Assembly (NCBI RefSeq): GCF_002197815.1
Contig: NZ_NIUB01000041.1
Coordinates: 1-37,155, forward strand
DNA from: Pseudomonas oleovorans subsp. oleovorans
Lineage (GTDB): Bacteria > Pseudomonadota > Gammaproteobacteria > Pseudomonadales > Pseudomonadaceae
DNA: 37,155 bases
Direction: 5' to 3'
Position 1 is the stretch's first letter; every line of letters starts with the position of its first letter. Made by a program: the position numbers and the translations under genes. The notes beneath the pieces were generated by a model that saw only the letters and a program-made list of their open reading frames with translations, was not told the DNA's origin and did no database searches. Below are positions 35,610-37,155 of the stretch, piece by piece.

Positions 35610-35678
35610 GTAGGAGCCAGCTTGCTGGCGATCCGACGCACTGCCGATGTCACTGATCGCCAGCAAGCTGGCTCCTAC
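35610..35678. repeat. REP-like perfect inverted pair, family B, inside the moxR-vWA operon
   Basis: Arms of 23 bp at 35610-35632 and 35656-35678 are perfect reverse complements (outer ends GTAGGAGCCAGC and GCTGGCTCCTAC) around a 23-bp spacer. It fills the 135-bp gap between two genes expected to be co-transcribed and would form a strong RNA stem. Confidence 0.9.
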
Positions 35679-35725
35679 ACAGAGCGCCCCAAACGGGGAA
35701 TGATTCTGCAAGTGAGGGTGCAGCC

Positions 35726-36904
35726 ATGCTGCTCAACCTGTTCAACGAAATGCGCGCGGCCAAGGTGCCGGTGTCGGTGCGCGAGCTGCTCGACCTGATC
35801 AACGCGCTCAAGCACAACGTCGTGTTCGCCGACATGGACGAGTTCTATTACCTGGCGCGGGCGATCCTGGTGAAGGACGAACGTCACTTCGACAAGTTCG
35901 ACCGTGCCTTCGGCGCCTACTTCAAGGGTCTGGAAAACCTCAACCAGCACATCGAGGCGATGATCCCCGAGGAATGGCTGCGCAAGGAATTCGAGCGCCT
36001 GCTCACCGACGAGGAAAAGGCGCAGATCCAGAGCCTCGGCGGCCTGGACAAGCTGATCGAAGAGTTCAAGAAGCGCCTCGAGGAACAGAAGGAAAAGCAC
36101 GCCGGCGGCAACAAGTGGATCGGCACCGGCGGCACCAGCCCGTTCGGCTCCGGCGGCTACAACCCGGAAGGCATTCGCGTCGGCGATGCCGGCAAGCGCC
36201 AGGGCAAGGCCGCCAAGGTGTGGGACCAGCGCGAGTACAAGAACCTCGACGATCAGGTCGAGCTGGGCACGCGCAACATCAAGGTGGCGTTGCGCCGTCT
36301 GCGCAAGTTCGCCCGCCAGGGCGCCGCCGAAGAGCTGGATCTGGACGGCACCATCGACCACACCGCCAAGGACGGCGGCCTGCTCAATATCCAGATGCGC
36401 CCGGAGCGACGCAACACGGTCAAGCTCCTGCTGCTGCTGGATATCGGCGGTTCGATGGACGCCCACGTCAAGGTCTGCGAGGAGCTGTTCAGCGCCTGCA
36501 AGACCGAGTTCAAGCACCTGGAATACTTCTACTTCCACAACTTCATCTACGAGAGCGTGTGGAAGAACAACATGCGCCGCACCAGCGAGCGCACCTCGAC
36601 GATGGACCTGCTGCACAAGTACGGCGCCGACTACAAGGTGGTGTTCGTCGGCGACGCGGCCATGGCGCCCTACGAAATCACCCAGGCCGGCGGCAGCGTC
36701 GAGCACTGGAACGAGGAAGCCGGCTACGTCTGGATGAAGCGCTTCACCGAGAAGTTCAAGAAGATCATCTGGATCAACCCCTACCCCAAGGACACCTGGA
36801 ACTACACCGCCTCCACCGGCATCGTCCGCGAGCTGATGGAAGAGCGCATGTACCCGCTGACCCTGCAGGGCCTGGAAGACGGCATGAAGTACCTGTCCAA
36901 ATAA
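35726..36904 (+). CDS. vWA-domain protein (CoxE-like), partner of MoxR
   Basis: A 392-aa cytoplasmic protein. A helical N-terminal part (about 1-125) ends in a Lys/Glu-rich helix, followed by a Gly-rich loop (GTGGTSPFGSGGYNPEGIRVG, about 133-153) and a vWA domain from about 230. The metal-site motif reads DIGGS (239-243): the first Ser of the usual DxSxS is Gly. This variant also appears in relatives and may weaken metal binding. The protein ends ...LTLQGLEDGMKYLSK. With MoxR it likely forms an ATPase/vWA pair assisting a client complex of unknown identity. GAGGG precedes ATG 35726. A strong terminator follows. Confidence 0.88.
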   Translation: MLLNLFNEMRAAKVPVSVRELLDLINALKHNVVFADMDEFYYLARAILVKDERHFDKFDRAFGAYFKGLENLNQHIEAMIPEEWLRKEFERLLTDEEKAQIQSLGGLDKLIEEFKKRLEEQKEKHAGGNKWIGTGGTSPFGSGGYNPEGIRVGDAGKRQGKAAKVWDQREYKNLDDQVELGTRNIKVALRRLRKFARQGAAEELDLDGTIDHTAKDGGLLNIQMRPERRNTVKLLLLLDIGGSMDAHVKVCEELFSACKTEFKHLEYFYFHNFIYESVWKNNMRRTSERTSTMDLLHKYGADYKVVFVGDAAMAPYEITQAGGSVEHWNEEAGYVWMKRFTEKFKKIIWINPYPKDTWNYTASTGIVRELMEERMYPLTLQGLEDGMKYLSK

Positions 36905-36920
36905 GCCAAGCCGCAACGAG

Positions 36921-36958
36921 AAACGCCGCGAACCCTGCACAGGATTCGCGGCGTTTTT
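36921..36958 (+). terminator. Intrinsic terminator after the moxR-vWA operon
   Basis: Perfect stem AACGCCGCGAA / TTCGCGGCGTT with a 12-nt loop and a T-run (GTTTTTG). It starts 17 bp after the stop codon. Confidence 0.92.
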
Positions 36959-36959
36959 G

Positions 36960-37019
36960 TATCCCGGAGGCAATCCGGGAATATTGCGAAAGAGCCCCCG
37001 GATTGCATCCGTATATGGA
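36960..37019. repeat. REP-like inverted pair, family A
   Basis: CCCGGAGGCAATCCGGG, then CCCCCGGATTGCATCCG, directly after the terminator. The remaining bases to 37155 show no gene that I can support. Confidence 0.65.
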
Positions 37020-37155
37020 CTCCTCCCATTTTGCCAGTGAAATAATCTGCCTCTGAACCTAGGTACGACTGCTTCCGTATATTCGACTTCTGATAAGGCG
37101 TTAGCCTTGAGCCATGATGAATTTCGCTCCTGTGCGCCTAACCGGGCTAGCGGCC

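Noticed and set aside
37057..37155. Start of another gene or insertion sequence at the right edge
   Set aside because: Too short; no frame, ribosome binding site or terminal repeat could be supported.

Overview
The window is GC-rich, densely coded and almost entirely chromosomal in character. The gene content (Lap biofilm-adhesin system, aceK, Aer-type receptor, pseudomonad REP palindromes, small 'tryptophan synthase beta-like' protein) points to a gammaproteobacterial Pseudomonas. I infer the P. mendocina / P. oleovorans / P. pseudoalcaligenes side of the genus; the species cannot be fixed from the sequence alone.

Layout. (1) 1-677: 3' remnant of a group II intron (decayed maturase end, intact domain V), followed by a YecA/UPF0149 gene and a YbaN/DUF454 membrane protein. 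(2) 1917-17111: a whole Lap-type adhesion locus. LapG protease and LapD c-di-GMP receptor form one operon. A ~2180-residue RTX adhesin with an N-terminal retention module, a TAAG LapG cleavage motif, T1SS-143-type repeats and two vWA domains lies on the minus strand. The secretion machinery LapE-LapB-LapC is divergent from it. Low c-di-GMP would release LapG from LapD, and LapG would cut the adhesin off the surface. (3) 17240-22264: DTW-domain protein, an Aer-like chemoreceptor with a frameshift, a truncated LysR gene fused by a deletion scar to a truncated NCS1 permease, an MBL-fold hydrolase and a small 44-aa gene. (4) aceK. (5) 24193-32149: a complete Nit1C cluster, the nitrilase cluster linked in the literature to cyanide assimilation, in the order nitB-C-D-E-F-G-H on the minus strand, divergent from its sigma54 activator gene nitA. 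(6) 32367-36904: an EamA exporter, cysK, and a MoxR ATPase / vWA protein pair ending in a strong terminator.

The most interesting non-coding signal is the 221-bp nitA-nitB intergenic region. It holds a near-consensus sigma54 -24/-12 promoter for nitB, a consensus-matching IHF site, and three 14-bp TACGA-N4-TCGTA palindromes that I propose are NitA binding sites. The palindromes also flank or overlap the likely nitA promoter and ribosome binding site, which suggests autoregulation.

A caution: five single-base indels break otherwise conserved reading frames (two in the maturase remnant, one each in the adhesin, aer and the permease). Some or all may be assembly errors rather than biology. Three families of REP-like inverted repeats fill many of the intergenic gaps.
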